Shown: positions 20,180 through 28,975 of the stretch, piece by piece
How positions within the stretch are numbered: the first letter of the stretch is position 1
Layout of the letters: every line of letters starts with the position of its first letter
Assembly (NCBI RefSeq): GCF_020523795.1
Contig: NZ_JAJALI010000001.1
Span: 186,001-250,000 of the forward strand
Origin: Ancylobacter sp. Lp-2
GTDB lineage: Bacteria; Pseudomonadota; Alphaproteobacteria; Rhizobiales; Xanthobacteraceae
Reading direction: 5' to 3'
DNA length: 64,000 nucleotides
Program-made: the position numbers and the translations under genes
Notes under the pieces: model-generated
What the model saw: the letters and a program-made list of their open reading frames with translations, nothing else
Databases searched by the model: none
What the model was told of the DNA's origin: nothing

Positions 20180-20552
20180 ATGCGACGGCACGACGGCACA
20201 GCATCGCGGATACCCGGGCGGCGAAGGGCTGGGCCGGCACCATGGGAAGACCGGAGGATGTCGGCGGCGGCAGACTGGGCTTCGGAATAATTGCCGGGTC
20301 TCGTCATCGGCGAGCGCCTTTGCAACGACCTGCACTACGCCGCCGCCCGACTCGGAGCCGAGGTGGGCAGGGCGGCGGTGAGCGTCGAGATCGATTTCGA
20401 CGGCGCGCCGCTCCTGGCCACCGCAGCGCGGGGAGCGCGTGGATTGCCGTGCGACCGGACGGCGCCGATGCCGACGCGGTGCTGTGGCGCGCCTGGGAGA
20501 TGTCGACGGTATCCGATCGCTGCGGCGCGGCGTGCCAGTAGTGGGCAGGTAA
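20180..20552 (+). pseudogene. Frameshifted OsmC paralogue
   Basis: Pieces of an OsmC protein homologous to the intact gene at 19469 occur in the right order but in three frames. Frame of 20200: SIADTRAAKGWAGT (intact SMPGTQAATGWVGG) and PEDVGGGRLGFG. Frame of 20291: LVIGERLCNDLHYAAARLG and VSVEIDFDGAP (intact AIGGCFCNDLHLTAHAMG and VSVEVDFDGEP). Frame of 20508: GIRSLRRGV (intact VGNSLRRGV), ending at TAA 20552. At least two frameshifts and small deletions make it non-coding. A possible former ATG is at 20180. Divergence from the intact gene is considerable, so the duplication is old. Confidence 0.82.
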
Positions 20553-20744
20553 AGGGGAAGGCCGGACCGGCATCGACGGACCGGAAACCCGCCATGAGGA
20601 GAGCCGGGGCAACCAGCGCAGGCGATGGCAACCTTGCCTGACCATCTAACGCGACCGGCTGGCCGGTTCCACCCGTGCGGGCCGATGGTCCCCGGTTCGG
20701 CAGGTCCGCCGGGAAAGATCCTCGGGGTGACGGAAGGCGCAGCC

Positions 20745-21053
20745 TCAGGCCGGCGTCGCGGCGCCGCCGGCGAGCGGCCGCAGCGCGATCACTGCCGAAT
20801 CCTCGATATGCGCAGGCAGCTGGGCGAAAAGCTCGACGATATGAGGCGCCACCAGATGCTTGTCCAACAGCTCGCGGCTCGCCCATTCCTCGGTCCAGAC
20901 GAAGCGGCGCGGCTCGTCCAGATCGCGGTTGAGCTGGTAGGCGATGCAGCCCTCCTCGGCATGGGTGGCGGCGATGACGCCCCGGAACAGGCCTTCGACA
21001 AGGCTTTCCGAACCCGGCTTGACGAGGAACATGGCGACGACGGGGACGGTCAT
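20745..21053 (-). CDS. Antibiotic biosynthesis monooxygenase (ABM/YgiN) domain protein
   Basis: 102-residue ferredoxin-like-fold protein (VVAMFLVKPGSES, EEGCIAYQLNRDLDEPRRFVW, TEEWASRELLDKHLVAPHI). YgiN-type members oxidise quinols or act as small monooxygenases without a cofactor. The start ATG at 21053 has AGGAGA 5 nt upstream. It is divergent from a TetR gene with a dyad between them, so TetR probably represses it. Quinone or electrophile detoxification is a reasonable inference, not shown. Confidence 0.8.
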   Translation of the reverse strand: MTVPVVAMFLVKPGSESLVEGLFRGVIAATHAEEGCIAYQLNRDLDEPRRFVWTEEWASRELLDKHLVAPHIVELFAQLPAHIEDSAVIALRPLAGGAATPA

Positions 21054-21083
21054 GGGCTTCTCCTGTGGCACGGCACGGAAAAC

Positions 21084-21113
21084 ATACTGACGAGTAATAT
21101 TATCGTCGAGTAT
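21084..21113. promoter_or_regulatory. Dyad operator between ABM and TetR genes
   Basis: Outer arms ATACT and AGTAT, inner GACGA and TCGTC (offset by one base), and a central palindrome TAATATTA form an imperfect 30-bp dyad in the divergent gap. Size and place fit a TetR operator controlling both genes. Confidence 0.6.
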
Positions 21114-21176
21114 GATCGGCGGGCAGGCCGTCGCGAAGCCATGCACAGTGCGCATATCCAACCGGGAGCGAAGAGG

Positions 21177-21770
21177 ATGTCGGCGCCGGTTCCGGCCGAG
21201 GCCACCAAGGGCGAGCGAACCCGCGAGCGGCTGCGCCGCGCGGCGACCCGCGTCTTCGCGCGCGAGGGCTATGAGGCGACGCGGGTCGCCGACATCGTGC
21301 GCGAGGCCGGCGTCACCCAGCCGACCTTCTATCTCTACTTCGCCAGCAAGGAAGCCGCCTATGAGGACCGGGTGGAAGCGTTTCGCCAGCGGCTGCAGCA
21401 GACCACGCTCGGCAACCTGCTCGACCCCTCCATCCCGCAGGCCGAGTTCACCGACCGGGTGGCACTGAGCTTCCGGCGCTTCCTCGACCTGATGGCTGAG
21501 GATCGCGAGCTGACGGAGATCGGCTTCTTCCAGCCGCCGGGCTGCACCACCACCAAGGCGCGGCTGGTGCACTGGGTGGCGGACAACATCGCCCGCGAAC
21601 AGGCCGACCGCCTGTTCCGCGACGACCTGCCGGCCGAGTTCATCGCCCGCCTGCTGGTGGGGCTGCTCGAGCAGTTCGGGCGGATGGAGGGAAACGACGA
21701 CCGGCGCCGGGAGCTCGCCCAGGCCTGCGCGACGCTGTTCTGCCACGGCACAAGGCCGCCTCCCGGCTGA
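21177..21770 (+). CDS. TetR/AcrR family regulator
   Basis: 197-residue repressor. The N-terminal HTH has RLRRAATRVFAREGYEATRVADIVREAGVTQP split over helices 1-3 (about 15-46), with TFYLYFASKEAAYED at helix 4. The C-terminal ligand domain is variable, as usual. Start at 21177, with 21141 as an in-frame alternative. It is divergent from the ABM monooxygenase gene and probably represses it and itself through the dyad at 21084-21113. Confidence 0.85.
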   Translation: MSAPVPAEATKGERTRERLRRAATRVFAREGYEATRVADIVREAGVTQPTFYLYFASKEAAYEDRVEAFRQRLQQTTLGNLLDPSIPQAEFTDRVALSFRRFLDLMAEDRELTEIGFFQPPGCTTTKARLVHWVADNIAREQADRLFRDDLPAEFIARLLVGLLEQFGRMEGNDDRRRELAQACATLFCHGTRPPPG

Positions 21771-21820
21771 GACCGGGAAGGCGGAAGCGTCGGGACGGCG
21801 TCAGGAGAGCGCCGGCCGCC

Positions 21821-22702
21821 TCAGCGGGTCGGGATCGGCTTCTCGCCGCGATAGTCGTAGAAGCCGCGCTGGGTCTTGCGGCCGAGCCAGCCGGCCTCGA
21901 CATATTTCACCAGCAGCGGGCAGGGCCGGTACTTCGAATCGGCCAGCCCCTCATGCAGCACCTGCATGATCGACAGGCAGGTATCGAGGCCGATGAAATC
22001 GGCGAGCTGCAGCGGCCCCATCGGGTGGTTGGCCCCTAACCGCATCGCGGTGTCGATGGCGTCGACCGAGCCCACGCCCTCATACAGCGTGTAGATCGCC
22101 TCGTTGATCATCGGCAGCAGGATGCGGTTGACCATGAAGGCCGGGAAATCCTCCGACACCGCATAGGTCTTGTTCAGCCGGGTGACGAAGCCCTTGGAGA
22201 GCTCGAAGGTTTCGTCCTCGGTGGCGATGCCGCGAACCAGCTCGACGAGCTGCATGATCGGCACCGGGTTCATGAAGTGGATGCCGATGAAGCGCTCCGG
22301 CCGGTCGGTGGTGGCCGCCAGCCGGGTGATCGAGATCGACGAGGTGTTGGTGGCGAGGATCGCCTCCGGCTTCAGATAGGGGCAGACGGCGGCGAAGATC
22401 TTGCGCTTGATCTCCTCCTTCTCGACCGCCGCCTCGATGATGAGGTCGGCATCGCCGAGGTCGCCCATATTGTCCGAGCCACCGATGCGGGCGAGCGCCG
22501 CCTGCTTCTCGGCATCGGAATAGAGGCCCTTCGACACCTGCCGGGTCATGTTGCCGTTGATGGTGGCGAGGCCGGACTTGATGCGGTCGGCCACGAGATC
22601 GTTGATGATGACGTCGTAGCCGGCGAGCGCGCACACATGCGCGATGCCATTGCCCATCTGTCCGGCACCAATGATGCCGACGCGCTTGATCTCGAAACCC
22701 AT
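21821..22702 (-). CDS. hbd: 3-hydroxybutyryl-CoA dehydrogenase
   Basis: 293-residue NAD-dependent enzyme that interconverts acetoacetyl-CoA and 3-hydroxybutyryl-CoA. The Rossmann motif GIIGAGQMGNGIAHV is N-terminal. The catalytic region has NTSSISI, FIGIHFMNPVPIM (catalytic His-Glu type site) and a C-terminal helical domain with RILLPMINEA and GANHPMGPLQLADFIGLD. I start at ATG 22702; a GTG lies directly before it at 22705. It follows etfA on the same strand, the common alphaproteobacterial etfB-etfA-hbd order. Confidence 0.93.
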   Translation of the reverse strand: MGFEIKRVGIIGAGQMGNGIAHVCALAGYDVIINDLVADRIKSGLATINGNMTRQVSKGLYSDAEKQAALARIGGSDNMGDLGDADLIIEAAVEKEEIKRKIFAAVCPYLKPEAILATNTSSISITRLAATTDRPERFIGIHFMNPVPIMQLVELVRGIATEDETFELSKGFVTRLNKTYAVSEDFPAFMVNRILLPMINEAIYTLYEGVGSVDAIDTAMRLGANHPMGPLQLADFIGLDTCLSIMQVLHEGLADSKYRPCPLLVKYVEAGWLGRKTQRGFYDYRGEKPIPTR

Positions 22703-22774
22703 CACCTTCGCCCGTTGCCGCCACCGTCCATGGGGGGCGGGATACCCACTATATCCCGCTCCCCGCCTTTTGCC

Positions 22775-23722
22775 TCAGCTGTTTGACTTTACCTTGGCGA
22801 TTTCCGCCGTCAGTTCCGGCACGATCTGGAAGAGGTCGCCGACCAGGCCGTAATCGGCGACCTGGAAGATCGGCGCTTCCTCGTCCTTGTTGACGGCGAC
22901 GATCACCTTCGAGTCCTTCATGCCGGCGAGATGCTGGATCGCCCCGGAGATGCCGAGCGCGACATAGAGCTCGGGCGCCACCACCTTGCCGGTCTGGCCG
23001 ACCTGCCAGTCATTCGGTGCGTAGCCGGCATCGACCGCGGCGCGCGAGGCGCCGACGGCGGCACCCAGCACATCGGCTAGCGGCTCGACGACGGCGTGGA
23101 AGTTCTCCGCCGAGCCGAGCGCCCGGCCGCCGGAAACGATGACCCGCGCCGCGGTGAGCTCGGGACGCGCCATCTGCGCGATCTGCTCCGACACGAAGGT
23201 CGCGCTCTTCGCCTCGCCGGCGGCACCGGCCTCGCGGATCGGCGCCGAGCCGGCTTCACCCGCCGCGGCGAAGCCGGCGGTGCGGATGGTCAGCACCTTC
23301 TTGCCGGCGGCGCGCACGGTCTGGATGGCGTTGCCGGCATAGATCGGCCGCTCGAAAGTGTCGGGCGCCACCACGGCAGTGACGTCGGAGACCTGCATCA
23401 CGTCGATGAGGGCGGCGATGCGCGGCAGCACGCTCTTCCACACCGCGGTGGAGGGGGCGACGATCGCGTCGTAGTCGGCGGCCAGCGCCACGCCGAGCGC
23501 GGCCACCGGCTCGGCCAGGCGATGCGCATAGGCGGGAGCGTCGATCAGCAGCACCTCGGCGACGCCCTCGAGCTTGGCCGCGGCCTCGGCGGCGGGACGG
23601 GCGTTCTCGCCCACCACCGCGACGGTGACCGGCGCGCCGAGCGCGAGAGCGGCGGTCAGCGCGCGGGCGGTGACCGGGTTCAGATGCGCGTCGTCATGTT
23701 CGGCAAACAGCAGGGTCGCCAT
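22775..23722 (-). CDS. etfA: Electron transfer flavoprotein alpha subunit
   Basis: 315-residue ETF alpha subunit, which holds FAD and passes electrons from acyl-CoA dehydrogenases to ETF-ubiquinone oxidoreductase. The C-terminal FAD domain shows [52 protein letters not shown] and [22 protein letters not shown] split along about 190-300. It starts one base after the etfB stop, so the two are translated together. Confidence 0.95.
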   Translation of the reverse strand: MATLLFAEHDDAHLNPVTARALTAALALGAPVTVAVVGENARPAAEAAAKLEGVAEVLLIDAPAYAHRLAEPVAALGVALAADYDAIVAPSTAVWKSVLPRIAALIDVMQVSDVTAVVAPDTFERPIYAGNAIQTVRAAGKKVLTIRTAGFAAAGEAGSAPIREAGAAGEAKSATFVSEQIAQMARPELTAARVIVSGGRALGSAENFHAVVEPLADVLGAAVGASRAAVDAGYAPNDWQVGQTGKVVAPELYVALGISGAIQHLAGMKDSKVIVAVNKDEEAPIFQVADYGLVGDLFQIVPELTAEIAKVKSNS

Positions 23723-23723
23723 C

Positions 23724-24476
23724 TCAGATCACTCCCGCTTCGTTCTTCAGCTTGTCGACCAGCTCGGCCACCGAGGCGACCTTGACGCCGGCCGAGCGCC
23801 CGCCGGGCTCGACGGTCTTCAGCACTTCGAGCTTGGGGGCGACGTCGACGCCGAGATCGACCGGGGTGGTCTCGACGATCGGCTTCTTCTTCGCCTTCAT
23901 GATGTTGGGCAGCGAGGCGTAGCGCGGCTCGTTGAGGCGCAGATCGGTGGTGAGGATCGCCGGCAGGGCGAGCTCCAGCGTCTGCAGGCCGCCGTCGATC
24001 TCGCGGATCACCGTGGCGGTCTCGCCCTCGATGGTCACCTTGGAGGCGAAGGTCGCCTGCGGCCAGGAGAGCAGCGCGGCCAGCATCTGGCCGGTCTGGT
24101 TCGAATCGTCGTCGATCGCCTGCTTGCCGAGGATGACGAGGCCGGGACCTTCCTGTGCCACGATGGCCTTGAGCAGCTTGGCCACCGCCAGCGGCTCGAC
24201 GGCGGCGTCCTCGGTCTTCACCCAGATGCCGCGATCCGCGCCCATGGCGAGCGCCGTGCGGATGGTCTCCTCGGTCTTGGCCGGGCCGACCGACACCGCG
24301 ATCACCTCGGTCGCCTTGCCGGCTTCCTTGAGGCGCAGCGCCTCTTCCACCGCGATCTCGTCGAAGGGGTTCATCGCCATCTTGATGTTGGCGAGCTCGA
24401 CGCCGGAGCCATCCGGCTTGACGCGGATCTTCACATTGTAGTCGACCACCCGCTTGACGGGCACGAGGATCTTCAT
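23724..24476 (-). CDS. etfB: Electron transfer flavoprotein beta subunit
   Basis: 250-residue ETF beta subunit, AMP-binding partner of EtfA. It starts [14 protein letters not shown] and includes [37 protein letters not shown] and a C-terminal arm rich in Lys/Val. It is first in etfB-etfA-hbd. In many relatives this operon lies next to a HIG1 protein and a corrinoid adenosyltransferase, which here are 2.3 kb upstream beyond rhomboid and GST genes. Confidence 0.95.
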   Translation of the reverse strand: MKILVPVKRVVDYNVKIRVKPDGSGVELANIKMAMNPFDEIAVEEALRLKEAGKATEVIAVSVGPAKTEETIRTALAMGADRGIWVKTEDAAVEPLAVAKLLKAIVAQEGPGLVILGKQAIDDDSNQTGQMLAALLSWPQATFASKVTIEGETATVIREIDGGLQTLELALPAILTTDLRLNEPRYASLPNIMKAKKKPIVETTPVDLGVDVAPKLEVLKTVEPGGRSAGVKVASVAELVDKLKNEAGVI

Positions 24477-24733
24477 CAGCCGGATCTCCCGCCGCCCGCA
24501 ACCGGCGGGTCGGCAGTCTCGAACTCCAGGAATGGCGCCGCGCGCGACAGGCGCGACCCCGCGAGGCGCCGGGGAAACTATGGACAGCCCCCCGGCCTGT
24601 CAACGTAACGATTCGACGAAAGGGAACCCACGCGAAGCCTTTTGCCGCTTATGGAATTCTGAAATTTCCAAAAGACGGGACACGCCTGTATCCGCCCCCT
24701 CCGGTGGGGGCGTCGACCGGGCCGAGCCGCAGC

Positions 24734-25453
24734 TCAGATCGGCGGATGGCCATCCGGGGTGCCGTCGCGCGTCGTCACCCAGAGCGGCACGCCGGACCGG
24801 CGCAGGAACACCACCAGCACCGCGCCGGTGGCGAGGCCGCCGACATGCGCCCACCAGGCGGTATCGGCCTCGCCGGCGCGCAGGGCGTTCCACATCTGGA
24901 AGGCGATCCAGGCGCCGAGCGGCCAGATCGCCGGCACCCGGATCGGGATGCGCATGAACATCAGCACCCAGATGCGCACATTGGGATGCAGCATGAGATA
25001 GGCGCCGACCAGCCCGGAGATCGCCGCCGACGCCCCCACCAGGGGCGAGGCCGATTCCGGCACCGCGAAGGCATGGGCGAGCCCGCCGGCGACGCCGCAG
25101 GCAAGGTAGAAGACGAAATAGCGGGCATGGCCGAGGGCGTCCTCGACATTGTCGCCGAACACCCAGAGGAAGGCCATGTTGCCGGCGAGATGCAGCCAGC
25201 CGCCATGCAGGAACATGTAGGAGATCAGCGTCAGCTCGGCCGGCAGCCGCTCATATTCGGCCGGCAGCACCGCCGCGTGGTGCACCACCGCCGGAATGGC
25301 GCCGTAGCCGAACACGGTAGCGACGTCGATCTCCGGCCGGTAGCCGTGCTGCACCAGCACGAACACCACGATGTTCACCGCGATCAGCGCCCAGGTGACA
25401 TAGGCGTGGGTGATGCCTTCCAGCGGGTTGTCGTCATTGATCGGCAGCAGCAT
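24734..25453 (-). CDS. Rhomboid family intramembrane serine protease
   Basis: 239-residue polytopic membrane protein with about six to seven transmembrane helices. YMFLHGGWLHLAGNMAFLWVFG is split over TM2 (conserved His and Asn), the nucleophile Ser is in PLVGASAAISGLVGAY, and the catalytic His is in WWAHVGG. These support an active protease. Start ATG at 25453; the frame is open upstream but without a plausible start. The substrate is unknown. Confidence 0.9.
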   Translation of the reverse strand: MLLPINDDNPLEGITHAYVTWALIAVNIVVFVLVQHGYRPEIDVATVFGYGAIPAVVHHAAVLPAEYERLPAELTLISYMFLHGGWLHLAGNMAFLWVFGDNVEDALGHARYFVFYLACGVAGGLAHAFAVPESASPLVGASAAISGLVGAYLMLHPNVRIWVLMFMRIPIRVPAIWPLGAWIAFQMWNALRAGEADTAWWAHVGGLATGAVLVVFLRRSGVPLWVTTRDGTPDGHPPI

Positions 25454-25548
25454 GGAGGTTCGAGCGAATCGGCACGCGGGCACCGGCGCTCCGCCCCGAC
25501 AGAATGCCGCGTCGCGCGGCCGGGCGCCACACACTTGACGGTGCGCGC

Positions 25549-26208
25549 TCACTCCTCCGCGGCGAGCAGCGCCAGGCTTGGCCGGCCGGCGAGACGCGCC
25601 CACCAGTCGGCGAGAGCGGGAAACCCGGCGAACATCGCCGCGCCTTCCGGGGCCTTGAGGAAATAGCCGATCATCGGCGCCAGATGCAGGTCCGCCAGCG
25701 ACAGCGTGGCGCCGGCGAGCCACGGCCCCTCGCCCATCAGCTCCGCCATCGCCGCGAGGCAGATGCGGGCCGGCGGCAGCGCCGCCGCGATGGCGGCCTC
25801 GTTGGCGGGCATGTCGCGCTCCGGCTTCTCCACCCGCTCGACATAGACGCCCCAGACCAGCGCCGGATAGGCATAGGCGTCGGCGATGCCGATCAGTTGG
25901 TTCATCCGCGCCCGCGCCCGGGGAGCGGCGGGTTGCAGCGCCGGCCCGGCGAAGGCCTCGTCGACATAGCGGGTGATGGCGCCGGTCTCGTACAGGCGGA
26001 AGCCGTCATGCTCGAAGGCCGGGATGCGGCCGAACGGGTGGCGCTGGCGATAGTCGGGCGGTGGGCCATCCGGGGCGAAGACGTCGACCGGAACCTGTTC
26101 GCAGGCGACGCCCTTCTCGGCCAGCACCAACCGGGCGATGCGCACATAGACGCTGTAGCTGGCGCCGAACAGGCGCGGCGGCGGGCCCGCGACCGTAGCG
26201 GCGCTCAC
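25549..26208 (-). CDS. Glutathione S-transferase family protein
   Basis: 219-residue cytosolic GST. The N-terminal thioredoxin-like domain (about 10-90) has RLFGASYSVYVRIARLVLAE, FGRIPAFEHDGFRLYETGAITRYVDE with the cis-Pro (RIPAFE) and glutathione-binding ETGAI. An all-helical C-terminal domain follows. I start it at a GTG whose GTGA overlaps the stop of the adenosyltransferase gene, indicating coupled translation. The electrophile substrate is not evident. Confidence 0.85.
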   Translation of the reverse strand: MSAATVAGPPPRLFGASYSVYVRIARLVLAEKGVACEQVPVDVFAPDGPPPDYRQRHPFGRIPAFEHDGFRLYETGAITRYVDEAFAGPALQPAAPRARARMNQLIGIADAYAYPALVWGVYVERVEKPERDMPANEAAIAAALPPARICLAAMAELMGEGPWLAGATLSLADLHLAPMIGYFLKAPEGAAMFAGFPALADWWARLAGRPSLALLAAEE

Positions 26209-26786
26209 TCCCGCCCCGCCGCCGGCACCCACAGCACGTCGCCGCCGGCGCCGGCATTGGCGACCCGGCTCATGACGAACAAAAGGTCGGACAGGCGGTT
26301 GGCATATTTGATCGCCGCCGGCGAGACGATCTCGCCCTCGCGGCCGGCGAGTTCGACCATCATCCGCTCGGCGCGCCGGCACACGGTGCGGGCGACGTGC
26401 AGATGCGCCGCCGCCGGCGTGCCGGCCGGCAGCACGAAGGAGCGCAGCGGCTTCAGCCCGGCGTTCAGCACGTCGATGTCGCGCTCCAGCCGGTCGACCT
26501 GCGCGGCGACGATGCGCAGCGGTTCCCAGCCCCGGTCGACGCCGTCATCGGGGGTGCAGAGATCAGCGCCGAGGTCGAACAGGTCGTTCTGGATGCGGGC
26601 CAGCATCGCGTCCATGTCGGGATGAACAGCGAGATGCAGCCGGGCGACGCCGATCAGCGCATTGGTCTCGTCCACCGTGCCATAGGCGGCGACGCGCAAA
26701 TCGTGCTTGGGCCGGCGTTCGCCAGAGCCGAGCGCGGTGGTGCCGTCGTCGCCGGTGCGGGTGTAGATGCGGTTGAGCACGACCAT
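26205..26786 (-). CDS. Cob(I)yrinic acid a,c-diamide/cob(I)alamin adenosyltransferase, PduO/MMAB type
   Basis: 193-residue four-helix-bundle enzyme that transfers the adenosyl group of ATP to cob(I)alamin, making coenzyme B12 for enzymes such as methylmalonyl-CoA mutase. It has the N-terminal ATP loop RIYTRTGDDGTTAL, YGTVDETNALIG, IQNDLFDLGADL and the signature VCRRAERMMVEL followed by YANRLSDLLFVMSR. It is second in a HIG1-adenosyltransferase-GST run. Confidence 0.92.
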   Translation of the reverse strand: MVVLNRIYTRTGDDGTTALGSGERRPKHDLRVAAYGTVDETNALIGVARLHLAVHPDMDAMLARIQNDLFDLGADLCTPDDGVDRGWEPLRIVAAQVDRLERDIDVLNAGLKPLRSFVLPAGTPAAAHLHVARTVCRRAERMMVELAGREGEIVSPAAIKYANRLSDLLFVMSRVANAGAGGDVLWVPAAGRE

Positions 26787-26795
26787 GGCGGCGCC

Positions 26796-26999
26796 TCAGC
26801 CCTGGTGCATCAGGATGATGGTGGCGAGCACGAAGCACAGCGCCACCGCCTGCAGCAGCACGCGCCACTGCATCAGCTTCTGCGAGCGCAGCGGCGAGCC
26901 GCCGCGCACCATGTTGGCGAGGCCGAGGATCAGCACCACCGCCACCGCCCCGAGGGCGATCGGCAACACCACGAACTTGGCGATGAAGAGAATATCCAT
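26796..26999 (-). CDS. HIG1-domain twin transmembrane protein
   Basis: 67-residue inner-membrane protein with two transmembrane helices (about 5-28 and 44-63) joined by a short basic loop containing RSQKLMQWRVLLQ, the conserved part of bacterial HIG1 (hypoxia-induced) proteins. Mitochondrial relatives (Rcf1) stabilise cytochrome oxidase; the bacterial role is not known. The ATG has GAGG 7 nt upstream. It lies 9 bp before the adenosyltransferase gene. Confidence 0.8.
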   Translation of the reverse strand: MDILFIAKFVVLPIALGAVAVVLILGLANMVRGGSPLRSQKLMQWRVLLQAVALCFVLATIILMHQG

Positions 27000-27051
27000 A
27001 GATGGCCTCGTCTGGCCTCCGCTGCGGCGGGGCGCCGGAGAGGGCGCCCGC

Positions 27052-27528
27052 TCAGTTCATCGCCACAATGGCAGCGTTCAACGCCGTCGCATAGCCGAGC
27101 CACAGGAGATAGGGCGCCAGCAGCCACGCCGCGATGGTGTCGACGCGGGACGAGGCCCAGATGGTGGCGACGACCGCGCCGATCAGCAGGATAATGACGG
27201 CCAGCGCCGCCCCTGGCGCCTCCAGCCCGAAGAACACCGGCGACCACAGCGCGTTGAGCGCCAGCTGCAGGAAGAATAGCGCCACCGCCAGCCGCCGCGC
27301 CGGCGAGGGCCCGTGCAGCTGCCACAGCCGCCACAGCGCCACCGCCATCAGCACATAGAGCGTGGTCCACGCCACCGGGAACACCGCGTCGGGCGGCGTC
27401 CAGGCCGGCTTGACGAGACCGGCGTACCAGGTGGGGATCTTCGGCGTGGTGGCGAGCGAGCCGATGGCGCCCACCGCCAGGCACAGGCCGACGCTGACCA
27501 CCAGGCGGAAGAAGGAAAGCGTCTTCAC
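27052..27528 (-). CDS. tspO: TspO/MBR family tryptophan-rich sensory protein
   Basis: 158-residue membrane protein with five transmembrane helices, relative of the mitochondrial benzodiazepine receptor, binding porphyrins and regulating tetrapyrrole-linked processes. Conserved blocks visible are WYAGLVKPAWTPPDAVFP and LNALWSPVFFG and the late LWLGYATALNAAI. I start it at the GTG at 27528, 6 nt after GGAGGA; in-frame ATGs further up lack a ribosome binding site. Confidence 0.9.
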   Translation of the reverse strand: MKTLSFFRLVVSVGLCLAVGAIGSLATTPKIPTWYAGLVKPAWTPPDAVFPVAWTTLYVLMAVALWRLWQLHGPSPARRLAVALFFLQLALNALWSPVFFGLEAPGAALAVIILLIGAVVATIWASSRVDTIAAWLLAPYLLWLGYATALNAAIVAMN

Positions 27529-27720
27529 ATTCGGTCCTCCGGCGGGGGGCGACAGGTGGGTCGGCGACGCCCCCATTACGGCGGAGCGGCGGACTTGGAT
27601 CAAGTCGCCTTAAGGAAGACCGTCGGAAAGCCGCTTCGCCGGGCACGGAACCCGCGACGCCGAACGCGCGACACCGGCCGGCCGGTGGCGGGCGCCCGGC
27701 GGAAGTCGCCGCGGCGGCAA

Positions 27721-28176
27721 TCAGGCGGCGACGTGCTTCTCGATCTCGTAGACCGGCAGCTTCACCATGTCGCGGTCGACCTCGCCGATCAGCGCCTCCT
27801 GCACCGCCCGTCCATAGAGCGGGCGCAGCACGCCGAGCGCACGCGGCGAGGCGACCATGAGCAGCGCGGTGCCCTCGCCGGCGGCGAGCAGCGCCTCCAG
27901 CCGCTCGGCGATGCGGCGCAGGAAGGCGGCCTCGGCGAGCGCGTGGAAATCGGTGGTCTCCACCGCCGAGCGCGCGGTGCCGGTGGACTGGTGCACCCGG
28001 CCGGGCGCGTCGGTGCCCTGGGCGGCGGTCGGCGGGTTGTCCTGCTCATGCACCTCGCGGGTGCGCAGATTGGGGAAGGCCGCGTCGCCCTCATTGCGCA
28101 GGACCAGCGCCCTGCGCCCATCGCACACGGCGACGAGGGCTCCGGCCGGAAGGCGAAACTTGTCGGAATGGGTCAT
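27721..28176 (-). CDS. Host attachment family protein (eRF1/pelota-like fold)
   Basis: 151-residue soluble protein of the 'protein required for attachment to host cells' family, named from Agrobacterium. Matching blocks are VAVCDGRRALVLRNEG, AEAAFLRRIAERLEALL and LLMVASPRALGVLRPLYG. The name is historical; the fold resembles eRF1 domain 3, and the mechanism is unknown. The ATG at 28176 follows GAGGAGA. It is monocistronic. Confidence 0.8.
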   Translation of the reverse strand: MTHSDKFRLPAGALVAVCDGRRALVLRNEGDAAFPNLRTREVHEQDNPPTAAQGTDAPGRVHQSTGTARSAVETTDFHALAEAAFLRRIAERLEALLAAGEGTALLMVASPRALGVLRPLYGRAVQEALIGEVDRDMVKLPVYEIEKHVAA

Positions 28177-28285
28177 GTGCCGGATCTCCTCTCGCTGTGT
28201 CCTGATGGCCATCCGACCCCGTTGCCGCGGCCGGCGCCTTGACGAGGGTCAAGGCCGGACGACGGCGAAAGTTCCACCGCGCGCG

Positions 28286-28975
28286 TCAGCCGGCCCGCGC
28301 TGTCACGATCGTCATCGACCCACGCAGGCGGAAGCCGATCGATTCATAGAGGCGGATGGCGGCGTTGCCGGCATAGGCGTGCAGATAGGGGGTGTCGCCG
28401 CGCGCAGCGATGCCGGCGGCCACGAACAGCGACAGGCTGCGCGCAAGGCCGCGGCCGCGAAAATCGGGATGCGTGCACACGCCGCTCAGCTCGGTGAAGC
28501 CGGGCTGGCGCAGCCGCTCGCCGGCCATCGCCGCCAGTCGCCCATCGAGGCGGACGCCCCAGAAGCCCCCGAGGCTCAGCGCCTTCAGGCCGAACGGACC
28601 GGGCCGGGTGAGCGTCGCCAGTTCCAGCATCTCGGCGGCATCGGACGGGCCGAGCGGCGCGATGCGGGCATCGACGGCCGCCGCCGGCAACGGCATCGCC
28701 AGCGGCTCGGCGACCATCTGCACGGCCTCGGCGACCGAGGCCGGCGACAACCCGGCCGGCAGCGCCACCTCTCCCGCCTCCGCGAAGACGACGCTTTCGC
28801 CCGGCCGGACCAGCGCCGCCAGCGCCCGGCCGGCCTCCGGGCTGTCGTCGCGCAGCGCCGCGAAGGGCAGGATGTCGGCGGGATAGCGTTTCGCCAGCGG
28901 GCCGCCTTCGGCAAGCAGGGCATGCCGGCTGGTCAGCGCCGCCCAGACGGGGCGGTCGAGCGGATGCGCGGTCAA
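28286..28975 (-). CDS. GNAT family N-acetyltransferase
   Basis: 229-residue protein with a C-terminal GNAT domain (GVCTHPDFRGRGLARSL as acetyl-CoA loop, GNAAIRLYESIGFRLRG at the end) and an N-terminal half of FR47-like type. The substrate is not evident. It starts at a TTG that overlaps the stop of the upstream MarR gene (TTGA), so the two are co-translated. Confidence 0.82.
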   Translation of the reverse strand: MTAHPLDRPVWAALTSRHALLAEGGPLAKRYPADILPFAALRDDSPEAGRALAALVRPGESVVFAEAGEVALPAGLSPASVAEAVQMVAEPLAMPLPAAAVDARIAPLGPSDAAEMLELATLTRPGPFGLKALSLGGFWGVRLDGRLAAMAGERLRQPGFTELSGVCTHPDFRGRGLARSLSLFVAAGIAARGDTPYLHAYAGNAAIRLYESIGFRLRGSMTIVTARAG

